A stretch of 64,000 nt of DNA from an uncultured Clostridia bacterium (GCA_934167835.1 CAKPLZ010000006.1:1-64000), one strand, 5' to 3'; positions 10,142 through 19,710 are shown, numbered from the stretch's first letter. Numbers and translations are program-made. Notes: generated from the letters alone by a model not told the origin.

Positions 10142-11324
10142 TATTATTACCTTCCCTTTCTAAAACTTGTATTAATTTTTCTATAAAATTGTGCTTTCTA
10201 AAATTTTCATTATAAAATATTTCAGCATTATCTCCCATATTTTTTATTTCTTTTTCACTTAGTTGAGTGAATTTTTTTAGATTTTCTGCCAATTCCTGCT
10301 CATCTTCAGCCTCTGAACACATTCCACAGTTTGCTTCACTAATTATTTTCTTTATAGCCCCATTCGCTGCAGCAATTATAGGTTTTCCTGCTAACATACA
10401 TGTTTGGATTTTTGCAGGTAAAGTTTTTGATATTACTTCATTTTTTCCAAGAGTAACAATCATTGCATCAGCCAATTCATAATACTGTTGCATTTCGTTA
10501 AGATTTTTCTTTCCGTAAAAGCAGATATTTTTCAACCTCAAATCTTCTGCCAATCTTTTGCAATCACCTAATGCGCTTCCGTCTCCTATTATATGAAATT
10601 TGATTTTTGGATTTTTTTCTAAAATTTTAGCGGCTTTTATAATTGTTTCAACTGACTGGACTTTTCCAATATTACCTGCAAATACAAAGTCAAATATTCC
10701 ATTATTAATTGTTCCTTTTTTTTGAAATATTTCCTCTGCATATTGTGGCATATATATAATATCACTTTTGTTTTTATTTTGAAGTTCCTGTTTAAACATC
10801 TCTGATGAGACAACTAATTGATCTATTTGTTTATATATATGATTACTAATCCTTTCAATTGCTTTATATAATATGCTATTGGCTTTTATTCCAAATGTTG
10901 TTACACTTTCCGGCCATAAATCTAAACAATATAAAACTATTTTCTTTTTATGTATCTTCTTATATATAATTCCTGGAATAGCCATTGTAATTGGAGAAAG
11001 TTGATAAACATAGACAATATCATATTTTTCTTTTAAAAACATTGCCTTGCATGATGCTGAAACCATATAGCTTAAATAATTTAACAGTCTAAAAAACGCT
11101 CCTTGTCTTCTTCCAATTTCAAATGTTCTTATAATATTTACACCTTTGTAATTTTCTTTCCTTTTACGAAAAAATTTATATTCTTTTGGCACTCTTCCTT
11201 CTGGATAATTAGGTAATCCTGTAAGAACAGTTACATCATGGCCTTTTTTAGCCAATGACTCACATATATCATTAATTCTAAATTGTTCTGGAAAGTAATA
11301 TTGGCAAATTACTAATATTTTCAT
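10134..11324 (-). CDS. Glycosyltransferase family 4, WbuB-like (probable L-FucNAc transferase)
   Basis: A 396-residue GT4 enzyme that begins MKILVICQYYFPEQFRINDI, followed by VTVLTGLPNYPEGRVP, the N-terminal signature of WbuB-like transferases. WbuB homologues transfer L-fucosamine derivatives, and this gene sits immediately upstream of capEFG, which would make UDP-L-FucNAc. The specificity is therefore a reasoned inference from context. Its ATG overlaps, as ATGA, the stop that the priming transferase reaches only after the CGG +1 shift. That overlap supports the shifted frame as the real one. Confidence 0.82.
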   Translation of the reverse strand: MKILVICQYYFPEQFRINDICESLAKKGHDVTVLTGLPNYPEGRVPKEYKFFRKRKENYKGVNIIRTFEIGRRQGAFFRLLNYLSYMVSASCKAMFLKEKYDIVYVYQLSPITMAIPGIIYKKIHKKKIVLYCLDLWPESVTTFGIKANSILYKAIERISNHIYKQIDQLVVSSEMFKQELQNKNKSDIIYMPQYAEEIFQKKGTINNGIFDFVFAGNIGKVQSVETIIKAAKILEKNPKIKFHIIGDGSALGDCKRLAEDLRLKNICFYGKKNLNEMQQYYELADAMIVTLGKNEVISKTLPAKIQTCMLAGKPIIAAANGAIKKIISEANCGMCSEAEDEQELAENLKKFTQLSEKEIKNMGDNAEIFYNENFRKHNFIEKLIQVLEREGNNNV

Positions 11325-11939
11325 TTATTTTTTTCCTCTTTCTTTCCTTCAACTATTCCATCATGTTTAAATACTTTTACTATTGTTTTGAAAAATATTT
11401 TCCAGTCAAATAAAAATGACATTTTTTGAACATATTCCCCATCTAGTTTTGCTTTTACTGGTATTTCTAATTCATCTCTTCCGATTCACTTGTGCCCAGC
11501 CAGTAAGGCCAGGTTTTATGCTGTTTGCATTGTACTTGTCTCTTTCTGCTATTAAGTCGTCTTGATTCCATAAAGCTGGTCTTGGGCCTATTATGCTCAT
11601 TTCCCCTTTTAGGATGTTGATTATTTGTGGTAATTCATCTATGCTAGTTTTTCTCATGATTTTTCCAAATTTTGTTATATAGCTTTCTGCATTATTTAAT
11701 AAATGTGTTGGAGTGTCTTTAGGAGTATCTGTTCTCATTGTTCTGAATTTATATATTTTAAAGTGTTTTTTGTTTTTTCCTATTCTTTCTTGCTTAAAGA
11801 AAATTGGGCCTTTGCTTTCTAGTTTTATAATTATAGCAAAAATTAAGAAAAACGGTAATAGTATTATCATGGCTATTGCGCTTAAAATAAAATCAATTAT
11901 TTGCTTTATAACTATATATATTTTCCTTCTCATTACCAT
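11321..11939 (-). CDS. Priming sugar (phosphoglycosyl) transferase read through a CGG +1 shift
   Basis: This is a PglC/WcaJ-type initiating enzyme that places the first sugar phosphate on undecaprenyl phosphate. An N-terminal hydrophobic helix (about residues 11-35) is followed by GPIFFKQERIGKNKKHFKIY, KFRTM and TSIDELPQIINILKGEMSII, then GPRP. The plain frame ends after GLTGWAQVN-RKR with a stop. At 11481-11483 the codon after AAT is CGG. Dropping its C continues as GRDELEIPVKAKLDGEYV, the conserved family C-terminus, to a TGA at 11321-11323. Total length is then about 205 residues, normal for the family. A second possible start is the ATG at 11931-11933. Confidence 0.88.
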
Positions 11940-11947
11940 TTTCCTTT

Positions 11948-13900
11948 CTACGTTTCTTTTATTTTATTTTCTTTTCCTTTAAATATATTCTTTATACTTT
12001 TTTCAATTTCTTTTCTTGCATTTTTAACTTCTTTATTCATTTCTTCTGGATGATGATATGTTGGCACTACTTCTCGCATTGTTTCATCCATTTCTTGTAG
12101 TGGTGTATTTTCGTTTTTAATTATATGTCTTAATTTATCTAGTTTTTGTTCTAATTCTTCAAATGTAAGGTCTGATAATTCTCCTATAAAAATCTTGTCA
12201 TGTGCTGTTTTTTGTAGTCCTTCTTCTTGCATTAAAAGTTCTTCATATAGTTTTTCACCTGGTCTTAAGCCTGTGATTTTTATTGGAATATCTACATTTG
12301 GTTCTAATCCTGATAGTTTTATTAATGATACAGCTAGGTCATATATTTTTACAGGTTCCCCCATGTCTAAAACAAATATTTCTCCACCATCTGCATAGCT
12401 CATTGCTTGAAGAACTAGCCCTACAGCTTCTGGTATTGTCATGAAAAATCTGGTTATTTCTTTATGTGTTACTGTTACTGGTCCTCCTGTTGCTATTTGT
12501 TTTTTAAATAGTGGAACAACTGAACCATTGCTTCCAAGAACATTTCCAAATCTTACTGCTGCGTATTCTGTTTTGCTTGATTTGTTTTTAGCTTGCACTA
12601 TCATTTCGCATAATCTTTTTGATGCTCCCATTATGTTAGTTGGGTTTACTGCTTTATCTGTTGAAATTAGTATCATTCTTTTTGCTTCATATTTATCTGC
12701 ACAATTTGCTACATTGTATGTTCCAAATACATTGTTTTTTATTGCTTCTAATGGGCTTATTTGCATTAGTGGAACATGTTTGTGTGCTGCTGCATGGAAT
12801 ACTAGATATGGTCTGTATTCATCAAATATTTTTTCTAGTCTTGCTTTATCTCTTACGCTTCCTACTAATGGTATTATTTCTATTGTTCTATCAAAGTGTT
12901 TTTGTCTTAGTTCCATTTCAATGTTGTATAAATTATTTTCATAAATATCAAATATTATTAATCTTTTAGGTTCATATTTAACTATTTGTCTGCATAATTC
13001 TGATCCTATTGAACCTCCTCCACCTGTTACTAAGATGGTTTTATCTTTTATTAGTTCTGCAATTTTATCATTATTTAATACTATTGGTTCACGTCCTAAA
13101 ATATCGTCTATTTCAACATCTCTTAGGTTTTGCATTATATTTTTATTTTTTATTAATTCTGCTGTACTTGGAAGTATTCTTAATTTCTTTCCTGTTTCTT
13201 GGCATATTTTTATTATTTCCTTTTTATCTTTTGCCAATATGTTTGTTATTGAAAAGAATATGGAATCAACATCATACTCTTTGCAAACTTGTTCTATAGC
13301 ATATCTATTTCCTAAGATTTTTATTCCTGAGATTGTATATCCTATTTTATTTTGGTTATCATCTATTAATCCAACTATATGATATTTTCCTCTAATTGAT
13401 GATGTTTTTAAGGCCTTGATTATTTCTCTTGCTGCTTCTCCTGCTCCAATTATTAATAGATTCTTTTTATCTATATTTCCATCTTCTTTTTCTATTGGTG
13501 TTGTTAGAATAAATCTTATTAAAACTCTATATGTTATCATTCCAACAGCGATTAAGATATTTGCTAGGATTATTTGTTTGAAGTTTACTATTGGTAATTT
13601 AAACATGTAATTTAAGAAAAAGACAATTAGTCCTGAAAGGCCTGCCAGTACTATATATTGGATATAATCTTTTCCGTTTTCATATCTTGTAATACTCTTA
13701 TAAATTCCAAATATATTGAAAATTACTTCATATACAAATATTGTTATTAATATTGAATTTGTAATGATTGTACTATATTCTGGAGAAAATAAATAACTAG
13801 AATTTTCGAGTAAAAACGCTGTTAGCATATATGCTAAACAAATTACTAATATATCTGTTATAAACAAAACTATTGCTCTATATTTCCTCAGTGATTTCAT
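11948..13900 (-). CDS. Membrane NDP-sugar 4,6-dehydratase (PglF/CapD/EpsC family)
   Basis: About 650 residues. Four hydrophobic helices occupy roughly residues 8-130, followed by a CoA-binding-like Rossmann domain (LLIIGAGEAAREIIKAL) and a SDR catalytic domain with TGGGGSIGSELCRQI and NPTNIMGASKRLCEM. The catalytic tyrosine is replaced by methionine, as in this family. These enzymes make UDP-4-keto-6-deoxy sugars used by the priming transferase encoded next. The start at 13898-13900 has a GGGGGA ribosome-binding site. A start 39 bases upstream would lie only about 7 bases from the predicted transcription start. It is the first gene of the capsule operon. Confidence 0.88.
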   Translation of the reverse strand: MKSLRKYRAIVLFITDILVICLAYMLTAFLLENSSYLFSPEYSTIITNSILITIFVYEVIFNIFGIYKSITRYENGKDYIQYIVLAGLSGLIVFFLNYMFKLPIVNFKQIILANILIAVGMITYRVLIRFILTTPIEKEDGNIDKKNLLIIGAGEAAREIIKALKTSSIRGKYHIVGLIDDNQNKIGYTISGIKILGNRYAIEQVCKEYDVDSIFFSITNILAKDKKEIIKICQETGKKLRILPSTAELIKNKNIMQNLRDVEIDDILGREPIVLNNDKIAELIKDKTILVTGGGGSIGSELCRQIVKYEPKRLIIFDIYENNLYNIEMELRQKHFDRTIEIIPLVGSVRDKARLEKIFDEYRPYLVFHAAAHKHVPLMQISPLEAIKNNVFGTYNVANCADKYEAKRMILISTDKAVNPTNIMGASKRLCEMIVQAKNKSSKTEYAAVRFGNVLGSNGSVVPLFKKQIATGGPVTVTHKEITRFFMTIPEAVGLVLQAMSYADGGEIFVLDMGEPVKIYDLAVSLIKLSGLEPNVDIPIKITGLRPGEKLYEELLMQEEGLQKTAHDKIFIGELSDLTFEELEQKLDKLRHIIKNENTPLQEMDETMREVVPTYHHPEEMNKEVKNARKEIEKSIKNIFKGKENKIKET

Positions 13901-13952
13901 TTTTATCCCCCATTTATTGTTTTCGACTTTTATTTGCAAAATTTTCTCTTAT

Positions 13953-13981
13953 ATAATATCACTACCAGTAAGCAAAATCAA
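13953..13981 (-). promoter_or_regulatory. Predicted sigma-A promoter of the capsule operon
   Basis: Reading the minus strand, TTGATT (13981-13976) and TATTAT (13958-13953) are separated by exactly 17 bases. The implied start is near 13946, which leaves a 5' leader of about 45 bases with a GGGGGA ribosome-binding site before the dehydratase ATG. All capsule genes downstream are tightly spaced on the same strand, so this may drive the whole cluster. Confidence 0.65.
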
Positions 13982-14018
13982 GCCTTTTTATGTATTTTTT
14001 CTTTTTTTCCTATGAAAG

Positions 14019-14044
14019 AGGAGATTCATGTTGTAGAATCTCCT
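14019..14044 (-). terminator. Stem-loop downstream of ypeB
   Basis: A perfect 9-bp inverted repeat (AGGAGATTC/GAATCTCCT) with an 8-base loop lies 24 bases past the ypeB stop and upstream of the capsule promoter. The following T-tract on the minus strand is weak, so termination may be partial. Its position is right for separating the germination operon from the capsule operon. Confidence 0.5.
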
Positions 14045-14067
14045 TGTAACCTTTATGTCCGTAAGAT

Positions 14068-15445
14068 TTATTGCGTTAGTATTCCATTTGGGGTATCTAT
14101 TATTACTAATATATTTTCCTCTTTTCCTGTATCACTATTTACGTAAACCAGAAAATCAGTATTATCCACTTTTCCTTTAAATTCATAGCAAAATATTTCA
14201 GTTTTCCATTCTGTTGGAATTATTGCCAATCCTTCACTTGTTATTTCTAATTTTGTATTCAAAGATGCTTTCGCTTGTGCCTTTGTTATTTTGGGTTTTG
14301 CTAAATTTCTTTGTGTATGATTATTTAAATACCCTGTTGTTTCCATTCCCAAAATTTCCCCATCATCTAATGCTATTTTAACTTTAATTAGGTCTGGGTA
14401 TATTGTTACATCATCCTCTGTATATGCATAGTTTATTGTAAGTGCTCCATTTTGTTTCAAGTAATATGTTGGTTTCATATTTGGAATACCAAGTTTTTCT
14501 AGAAAATCTTTTCCAAGTTTATTTGCTTCTTCGATTCCGTATTTTTTCTTCTTTTATTTCTCTATTATAATTTGCCACTACTATGTGACCACCTTTTTTC
14601 GAAATTGAAATTGTAAGTGGATTATTTTTGTCGCCATTTTTTAGATTGATTAAAAAATCATACACAACTATATTACCATTTTCAATAAGTCCATTTGATT
14701 TTATTTCTGAAACTTTTTCTTGTCCAACAAAGCTAACTGCCTTTTCTCTTGCTTGCTCCTCTGTTACATCTTCTCCAACCAACCCTTTCTTTTCAGTGTT
14801 TTCAGTATGTTCTGAATATGCTCCATCATAAATTAATCCTTCATACTCACCAAAATTTTCATTTATATTGCTAAAACTTGTTGCTGATAAGTTATCTACT
14901 TGTTGAGCAAATGCTGTATCTACATCTTCTGTTAATTCTTTCCAACTTATCTTTCCACTTCCCATGTCCTCTACTAATTGGCCAAGTGTATCTTTTAAGC
15001 TCAATGAATATTCATGCAATTTTTTAAGATTATCTAATTCTTCTTGAGATAAATCTTCACCATTCATTGTTTTTTTTGCTAACGTATGGCTATAATCGCT
15101 TACTTGGTTTAAAAATTTTGATGTGCTTGATAGTTCATTTGTAGATATTGGTAACTGTGCCAAATATACTTGTGCTAAATTTGCTTCTCTCCAAACATGC
15201 ATTAAAGTTTCTGCTGCCTTTTCTGACGAACTAGAAATTGTTGATTTTGCCAAATAATTTTCTGTATCGCTTATATAGTCAACAAGTTCATATAGTGCAA
15301 AGTTATAATTATTTTCTGTTGTTATTGCATATTCATTCTTTTGTTTGTAATATAATATTCCTACTACAATTAATGCAATTAGCAAAATAATTGCTAGCCC
15401 ATACATATAGTTTTTTTTCATTGTTTTTAAAATATTCTCTTTCAT
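14068..15445 (-). CDS. ypeB: Germination protein YpeB, read through a CGG +1 shift
   Basis: YpeB is needed for assembly and stability of the cortex-lytic enzyme SleB in spores. The first segment has an N-terminal membrane anchor (residues 10-35) and a long helical region with TENNYNFALYELVDYISDTE, then a PepSY-like part. It would stop at KEEKIRNRRSK. At 14537-14539 the codon after ATA is CGG. Skipping its C gives KIGIEEANKLGKDFLEKLG and continues through MKPTYYLKQNG to the normal C-terminal PepSY region, giving about 458 residues, close to Bacillus YpeB. A six-base A run just upstream could also host an indel, but the CGG reading matches five other genes here. It lies 9 bases after sleB. Confidence 0.88.
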
Positions 15446-15454
15446 AATTCCTCC

Positions 15455-15910
15455 CTATTTACAGAAATGGTGTTTTCCAATTGTTTTTACTATTGTTTTT
15501 GACCATATCCATTTATTTGTTGCTGTATTTGGATTAAAATAGTACACACATCCATTTGTTGGGTCCCAGCCATTCATTGCATCTCTGGCAGCTTTATATA
15601 CTGTTGAATCTTCTGAAATTGGATGGTTGATTTGTCCATCTGATACTGCAGTAAAAGCTCCTGGTTCATATATAACACCTGCAATTGTGTTTGGAAAATC
15701 TGGATGTTTCACTCGATTGAGTATTACAGCCCCAACAGCAACTTGACCTTCATAATTTTCTCCTCTTGCTTCACCATTTATTGCTCTTGCAAGCAACTGT
15801 ATGTCAGAATTTTGACTACCTGATGCTGCTTTTTCTTTGTTTGGATTTTCAAATATCACAAGTAATACTAGGCACATTATCAAAAATACATACATTAATA
15901 TTTTTTTCAT
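15455..15910 (-). CDS. sleB: Spore cortex-lytic cell wall hydrolase SleB/CwlJ type
   Basis: A 151-residue protein. An N-terminal hydrophobic signal segment (residues 3-20) precedes a hydrolase_2 domain with LLARAINGEARGENYEGQVA, VGAVILNRVKHPDFP and AVSDGQINHP, ending in a YYFNPNTATNKW motif. These enzymes cleave peptidoglycan of the spore cortex during germination. The peptidoglycan-binding N-terminal repeat of Bacillus SleB is absent, so it is a short form. Pairing with ypeB on the same strand is the classic germination operon and marks the host as a spore former. Confidence 0.88.
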   Translation of the reverse strand: MKKILMYVFLIMCLVLLVIFENPNKEKAASGSQNSDIQLLARAINGEARGENYEGQVAVGAVILNRVKHPDFPNTIAGVIYEPGAFTAVSDGQINHPISEDSTVYKAARDAMNGWDPTNGCVYYFNPNTATNKWIWSKTIVKTIGKHHFCK

Positions 15911-15967
15911 ATTCTTCCTCTTTTCTTTATTTCTCTTATTTTATTTTTATCTAAATTTATTAAATTA

Positions 15968-15996
15968 TTCTTTTTTTGTTAAATTTATGTTATAAT
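15968..15996 (+). promoter_or_regulatory. Possible promoter of the glycosyltransferase gene at 16013
   Basis: A consensus TATAAT lies at 15991-15996. The matching upstream element at 15968-15973 (TTCTTT) is poor, at 17 bases. A start near 16003 would leave only a short leader that still contains the GGTGA ribosome-binding site. Confidence 0.4.
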
Positions 15997-16012
15997 ATTT
16001 TTGGTGAAGTTT

Positions 16013-17137
16013 ATGAATAGAATTTTAATTTTTTATGGTTCTTATGGCGGAGGACATCTTTCTGCTTCAAGAAGTATTAGAGATTATATACAAAGCAATT
16101 ATCCTGATTCTGAAATTATGATAGTTGACTGTATCGAATATATTAATAAATTATTTAATAAAGTAACTACAAAAGCTTATGTTGATTTTTCGAAAAATGC
16201 TAGATGGATTTGGAAGCAACTGTATTACGGTTCTGAAAGTGGTGGTTTGGCAAGGATTAGCAATTCCATTAATAGAATAATGGCAATTAAACTTGATAAG
16301 CTTATTCAAGAATTTTGCCCTACACTAATTATCTCAACACATCCATTCAGTAGCCAAATGTGTGCCATTTTAAAGCAAAAGGGCAAAGTAAATTGCACAC
16401 TTGCAACAGTTATGACAGATTATGCCCCACATAACCAATGGCTTGTGGCTCATGAATTTGTTGATTATTACTTTGTCGCACATGAAGGGATGAAAGAACA
16501 GTTAATCGAAAGAGGAGTTGAACCAAATAAAATTTATGCAACTGGAATTCCACTTTCAAATAGATTTTTACTAAATTATGATAAGCCAAAGATTTTACAG
16601 GAATATAATTTAAGCCCAGATAAAAAAACAATTCTCTTTTTCTGCGGTGGTGAGTACGGTTTTGGAAAAGACAAAACATTCAATAGATTAAAAGCTATTA
16701 TAGATACTTTTCCTAATTTACAAGTAATTGCGATTGCAGGAAGAAATGAAAAAATGAAAGAAAGATTTGATGCTCTAGTTGAAGAAACAAATTCACAAAA
16801 TACAGTTAAGATTTTATCTTACACAAACCAAGTGCCAGAACTTATGAGTGTTTCTGATTTGGTAATTACAAAACCCGGAGGGCTTACAACAACTGAAAGT
16901 CTTGCTTCTGGTTTGCCACTTATTATAATTGACCCACTTCCTGGGCAAGAAGAAGAAAATGCTGATTTTATTGAAAAGAGTGGTGCAGGAATATGGATAA
17001 AAGAAAATGATGATATTCAAAATATTTTATTTGATGTTCTTGGAAATACCTATAAATTGCAAGACATGAAAATTAGAGCAAGGCTAATTGCGAAAAAAAA
17101 TTCAACTAAAGACATTTGCGAAAAATTATTGGGATAA
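16013..17137 (+). CDS. MGDG synthase-family diacylglycerol glycosyltransferase
   Basis: About 374 residues of the GT28 family. The N-terminus reads MNRILIFYGSYGGGHLSASRS, the acceptor-binding glycine-rich loop of MGDG synthase/UgtP-like enzymes. The C-terminal donor domain carries LVITKPGGLTTTESLASGLP and LIIIDPLPGQEEENADF. It should transfer a sugar from UDP-sugar to diacylglycerol in the membrane, making glycolipid or a lipoteichoic acid anchor. The ATG at 16013 is preferred over an upstream TTG because GGTGA precedes it. It is the only host gene on the plus strand in this block. Confidence 0.85.
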   Translation: MNRILIFYGSYGGGHLSASRSIRDYIQSNYPDSEIMIVDCIEYINKLFNKVTTKAYVDFSKNARWIWKQLYYGSESGGLARISNSINRIMAIKLDKLIQEFCPTLIISTHPFSSQMCAILKQKGKVNCTLATVMTDYAPHNQWLVAHEFVDYYFVAHEGMKEQLIERGVEPNKIYATGIPLSNRFLLNYDKPKILQEYNLSPDKKTILFFCGGEYGFGKDKTFNRLKAIIDTFPNLQVIAIAGRNEKMKERFDALVEETNSQNTVKILSYTNQVPELMSVSDLVITKPGGLTTTESLASGLPLIIIDPLPGQEEENADFIEKSGAGIWIKENDDIQNILFDVLGNTYKLQDMKIRARLIAKKNSTKDICEKLLG

Positions 17138-17141
17138 CATA

Positions 17142-17177
17142 AAAACTCATCTCATATATTTATAAGAGGTGAGTTTT
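17142..17177. terminator. Bidirectional terminator between convergent genes
   Basis: A 12-bp stem (AAAACTCATCTC against GAGGTGAGTTTT, one G-U pair) with a 12-base AT loop, flanked by A and T runs on both sides. It lies between the stop of the glycosyltransferase (17137) and the stop of convergent recR (17183), and can serve both. Confidence 0.75.
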
Positions 17178-17182
17178 TATCA

Positions 17183-17782
17183 TTATAATTCTCTTCTTCC
17201 TTCTAAAGCTTTGCTTAATGTAACTTCATCTGTATATTCTAGGTCTCCCCCAACAGGGATTCCATGTGCAATTCTTGTTACTTTTATTCCTATTGGTTTT
17301 ATTAGTTTTGATAAATATATAGCTGTTGCTTCTCCTTCTACTCTTGGATTTGTTGCAATTATGATTTCTTTTACATCTGTATCTTTCAATCTTTCGAGTA
17401 ATTCTTTTATTTTAATATCCTCTGGTCCAATTCCATTCATTGGAGATATTGAACCATGCAAAACATGGTAAACTCCTTTAAATTCATGTGTTTTTTCCAT
17501 TGCAACTACATCTTTTACATCTTCTACTACACAAATTGTACTTTGATCCCTTTTAGGACTTGCACATATTGGGCAAGGGTCTGTATCTGTAATGTTAAAA
17601 CATTTTGAACAGTATTTTAAATTTTTTTTTGCTTCTATTATTGAATTTATAAATTCATCTGTTGCTTCTTTGCTTTGATTTAACATATAAAAAGCTAATC
17701 TTGTTGCTGTTTTATGCCCTATACTTGGTAATTTTTCAAAACTTTCAATTAATCTTTCAATTGTTGGTGAATAGTATGACAC
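17183..17782 (-). CDS. recR: Recombination mediator protein RecR
   Basis: A 199-residue RecR of standard length. It shows the helix-hairpin-helix LPSIGHKTATRLAFYML near the N-terminus, a four-cysteine zinc finger (CSKCFNITDTDPCPIC), and a Toprim domain with VVEDVKDVVAMEKTHEFKG and TNPRVEGEAT. It works with RecO and RecF in loading RecA at gaps. Its order after dnaX and ybaB is the conserved bacterial arrangement. Confidence 0.97.
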   Translation of the reverse strand: MSYYSPTIERLIESFEKLPSIGHKTATRLAFYMLNQSKEATDEFINSIIEAKKNLKYCSKCFNITDTDPCPICASPKRDQSTICVVEDVKDVVAMEKTHEFKGVYHVLHGSISPMNGIGPEDIKIKELLERLKDTDVKEIIIATNPRVEGEATAIYLSKLIKPIGIKVTRIAHGIPVGGDLEYTDEVTLSKALEGRREL

Positions 17783-17791
17783 TTTGTCCTC

Positions 17792-18133
17792 CTACATTAA
17801 ACCTGGTATATTGTATTTACCAAACCCTGCTGATTGTGCACTATCTACTTTTCTCATTGCATCATTTACACATGTTATGATTAAATCTTGTAGCATTTCA
17901 ACATCATCTGGGTCAACAACATCTTTATTTAGTTTTAATTCTAAAATTTGTTTTGAGCCTGAAACTTTAACGCTTACAGCTCCTCCACCTGCTGTTGATT
18001 CAAACTCCTTGGCTTGTAATTCCTCTTGTGTTTTTTCCATATCTGCTTGCATTTTTTTAGCTTCTTTCATTAATTGATTGATGTTCATTCCACCAAATCC
18101 TCCCATGCCTGGGAATCCACCTCTTTTTGACAT
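17792..18133 (-). CDS. ybaB: YbaB/EbfC nucleoid-associated protein
   Basis: A 113-residue protein with a Gly/Met-rich N-terminus (GGFPGMGGFGGMNINQLMKEA), a helical KMQADMEKTQEELQ segment and the strand motif GGGAVSVKVSGSKQILELKL. This is the DNA-binding YbaB/EbfC fold. It sits between dnaX and recR in the usual operon. The precise role is not settled, but nucleoid binding is established for the family. Confidence 0.95.
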   Translation of the reverse strand: MSKRGGFPGMGGFGGMNINQLMKEAKKMQADMEKTQEELQAKEFESTAGGGAVSVKVSGSKQILELKLNKDVVDPDDVEMLQDLIITCVNDAMRKVDSAQSAGFGKYNIPGLM

Positions 18134-18150
18134 TTTAAATCATCCTTTCT

Positions 18151-19710
18151 TTACTCATCTATTACATTGAATGGTAGGTCTAAATCTTCTGCTAGCCCCT
18201 CTATTCCTTGTTTTTTCGTTTGTTCTTGTTTTTCTAGTTTATCTAATATTCTAACTTGCATATCTGCACCTTGTTCCATTGAAACAATCTTTTCAAGAAA
18301 AATTTTATTTTCATGTTCTTCTAATACTTTTTTTGCAAAATCTGTAACTTTTCCCGGAAATTCTATCCCTACAATCAAATCATTTACCAAAACTCCTTTT
18401 GTTCCAAGTAAGTTTGCATATATAGTCATTTTACCACTTTGTCTAACTTTATCCAGTACATTTTGCCAATATGGTACATACTTGCCTGGATTTTTTGGAG
18501 TTTCTGTAGTTCTTACTTGTTGTGGTTTTGCAGGTTCTACCGTTGTTTTTGCAGGTTTCTCATTTGAAATTAATTTTCCAGCCTGTTTTGGCATAGACTG
18601 TACTTGTACTGGCGCAATATAAGTTTCCTCTATTTCCATGCAAGCTTTAATAATCCCTGTTTGAAAAATTATATTTTTCTGTGTTGATATTTTCATACTA
18701 TTTGCAAGTTCTGATAATTCATATATTAACTTCAATAATCTTTCCTTTGTAACTTCATTTGCAAGATTTGTTATAAATTCAATATCTTCCTTGCTATATA
18801 GCTCTAGCTTTTTAGTTGTTTTATATATTAATGTGTCTTTAATAAACTTAATAACCTCCCATAAGAAATTATCCAAGTCTTTTCCTTCGCTAATTATTGT
18901 ATCTGTCATGGAAATTGCATTTTCCGGATCTTTTTGAATTATACTTTGTGTTAATCCTTTTATATATGTTAATTTTGGCATTCCAACTAAATCACGAATC
19001 ATATCTTCATTAATAACACCTTCTGTGTCTTGACTACACCTTTCAAGTATGCTTATTCCATCTCTTAACGCTCCTTCAGCAAGAATTGCTATCATTTTAA
19101 GCGCATCATCTGTGATTTCTATATTACTTTCTTTGCAAATTATTTTTAATCTTTTTATAATATTATCAACTGTTATTCTTTTAAAATCAAATCTTTGGCA
19201 TCTTGAAAGTATTGTTGCTGGTAGCTTTTGTGGTTCTGTTGTTGCTAAAATAAACTTTACATGTTCTGGTGGTTCTTCAAGCGTTTTCAAAAGTGCGTTA
19301 AATGCTCCTGTTGATAACATGTGAACCTCATCTATAATATATACTCTATATTTTGCAACAGTTGGCAAGAAATTCACCTCATCACGAATAGCTCTTACAT
19401 CTTCAACACTGTTATTTGATGCAGCATCCATTTCAACTACATCTGTTAATGAACCGTCTAAAATAGCTTTGCAAATCTCACACTCATTGCATGGCTCTCC
19501 ATCTTCCTTAGGATGTAAGCAGTTAATAGCCCTAGCCATAATTTTAGCAGCAGATGTTTTACCAGTACCTCTACCACCACTAAAAAGATAAGCATGCCCA
19601 ACTCTATTTGCTACAATTTGATTTTTCAAAGTTTTTGTAATATGCTCTTGACCAACCATTTCGTTAAAACTAATTGGTCTAAACTTTCTATATAAAGCAG
19701 TATATGCCAT
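18151..19710 (-). CDS. dnaX: DNA polymerase III subunit gamma/tau
   Basis: About 519 residues starting MAYTALYRKFRPISFNEMVG at 19710. A longer in-frame extension to 19758 enters the SRP RNA and is rejected. The AAA+ clamp-loader core shows Walker A (FSGGRGTGKTSAAKI), the zinc-binding C-x8-C-x2-C-x2-C cluster, the VYIIDEVHMLS Walker B and the TTEPQKLPATILSRCQRFDF sensor region. A proline-rich linker around residue 400 leads to a short C-terminal part. It loads the sliding clamp at the replication fork. Confidence 0.96.
   Translation of the reverse strand: MAYTALYRKFRPISFNEMVGQEHITKTLKNQIVANRVGHAYLFSGGRGTGKTSAAKIMARAINCLHPKEDGEPCNECEICKAILDGSLTDVVEMDAASNNSVEDVRAIRDEVNFLPTVAKYRVYIIDEVHMLSTGAFNALLKTLEEPPEHVKFILATTEPQKLPATILSRCQRFDFKRITVDNIIKRLKIICKESNIEITDDALKMIAILAEGALRDGISILERCSQDTEGVINEDMIRDLVGMPKLTYIKGLTQSIIQKDPENAISMTDTIISEGKDLDNFLWEVIKFIKDTLIYKTTKKLELYSKEDIEFITNLANEVTKERLLKLIYELSELANSMKISTQKNIIFQTGIIKACMEIEETYIAPVQVQSMPKQAGKLISNEKPAKTTVEPAKPQQVRTTETPKNPGKYVPYWQNVLDKVRQSGKMTIYANLLGTKGVLVNDLIVGIEFPGKVTDFAKKVLEEHENKIFLEKIVSMEQGADMQVRILDKLEKQEQTKKQGIEGLAEDLDLPFNVIDE

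Noticed and set aside
11472..11939. Calling the sugar transferase, ypeB, helicase, polymerase and tape measure simple pseudogenes
   Set aside because: Each break is at an in-frame CGG and is repaired by the same one-base rule. The downstream parts keep conserved protein sequence, which decayed genes would not. Sequencing artefact remains possible and is listed as the alternative.
12441..13382. Long open frames on the plus strand opposite the dehydratase gene
   Set aside because: They are antisense shadows of a conserved gene with poor initiation signals and no recognisable protein motif.
14542..14547. Homopolymer indel as the cause of the ypeB break
   Set aside because: It would also repair the frame, but the adjacent CGG fits the same rule as seven other sites, so it is the less economical explanation; not excluded.
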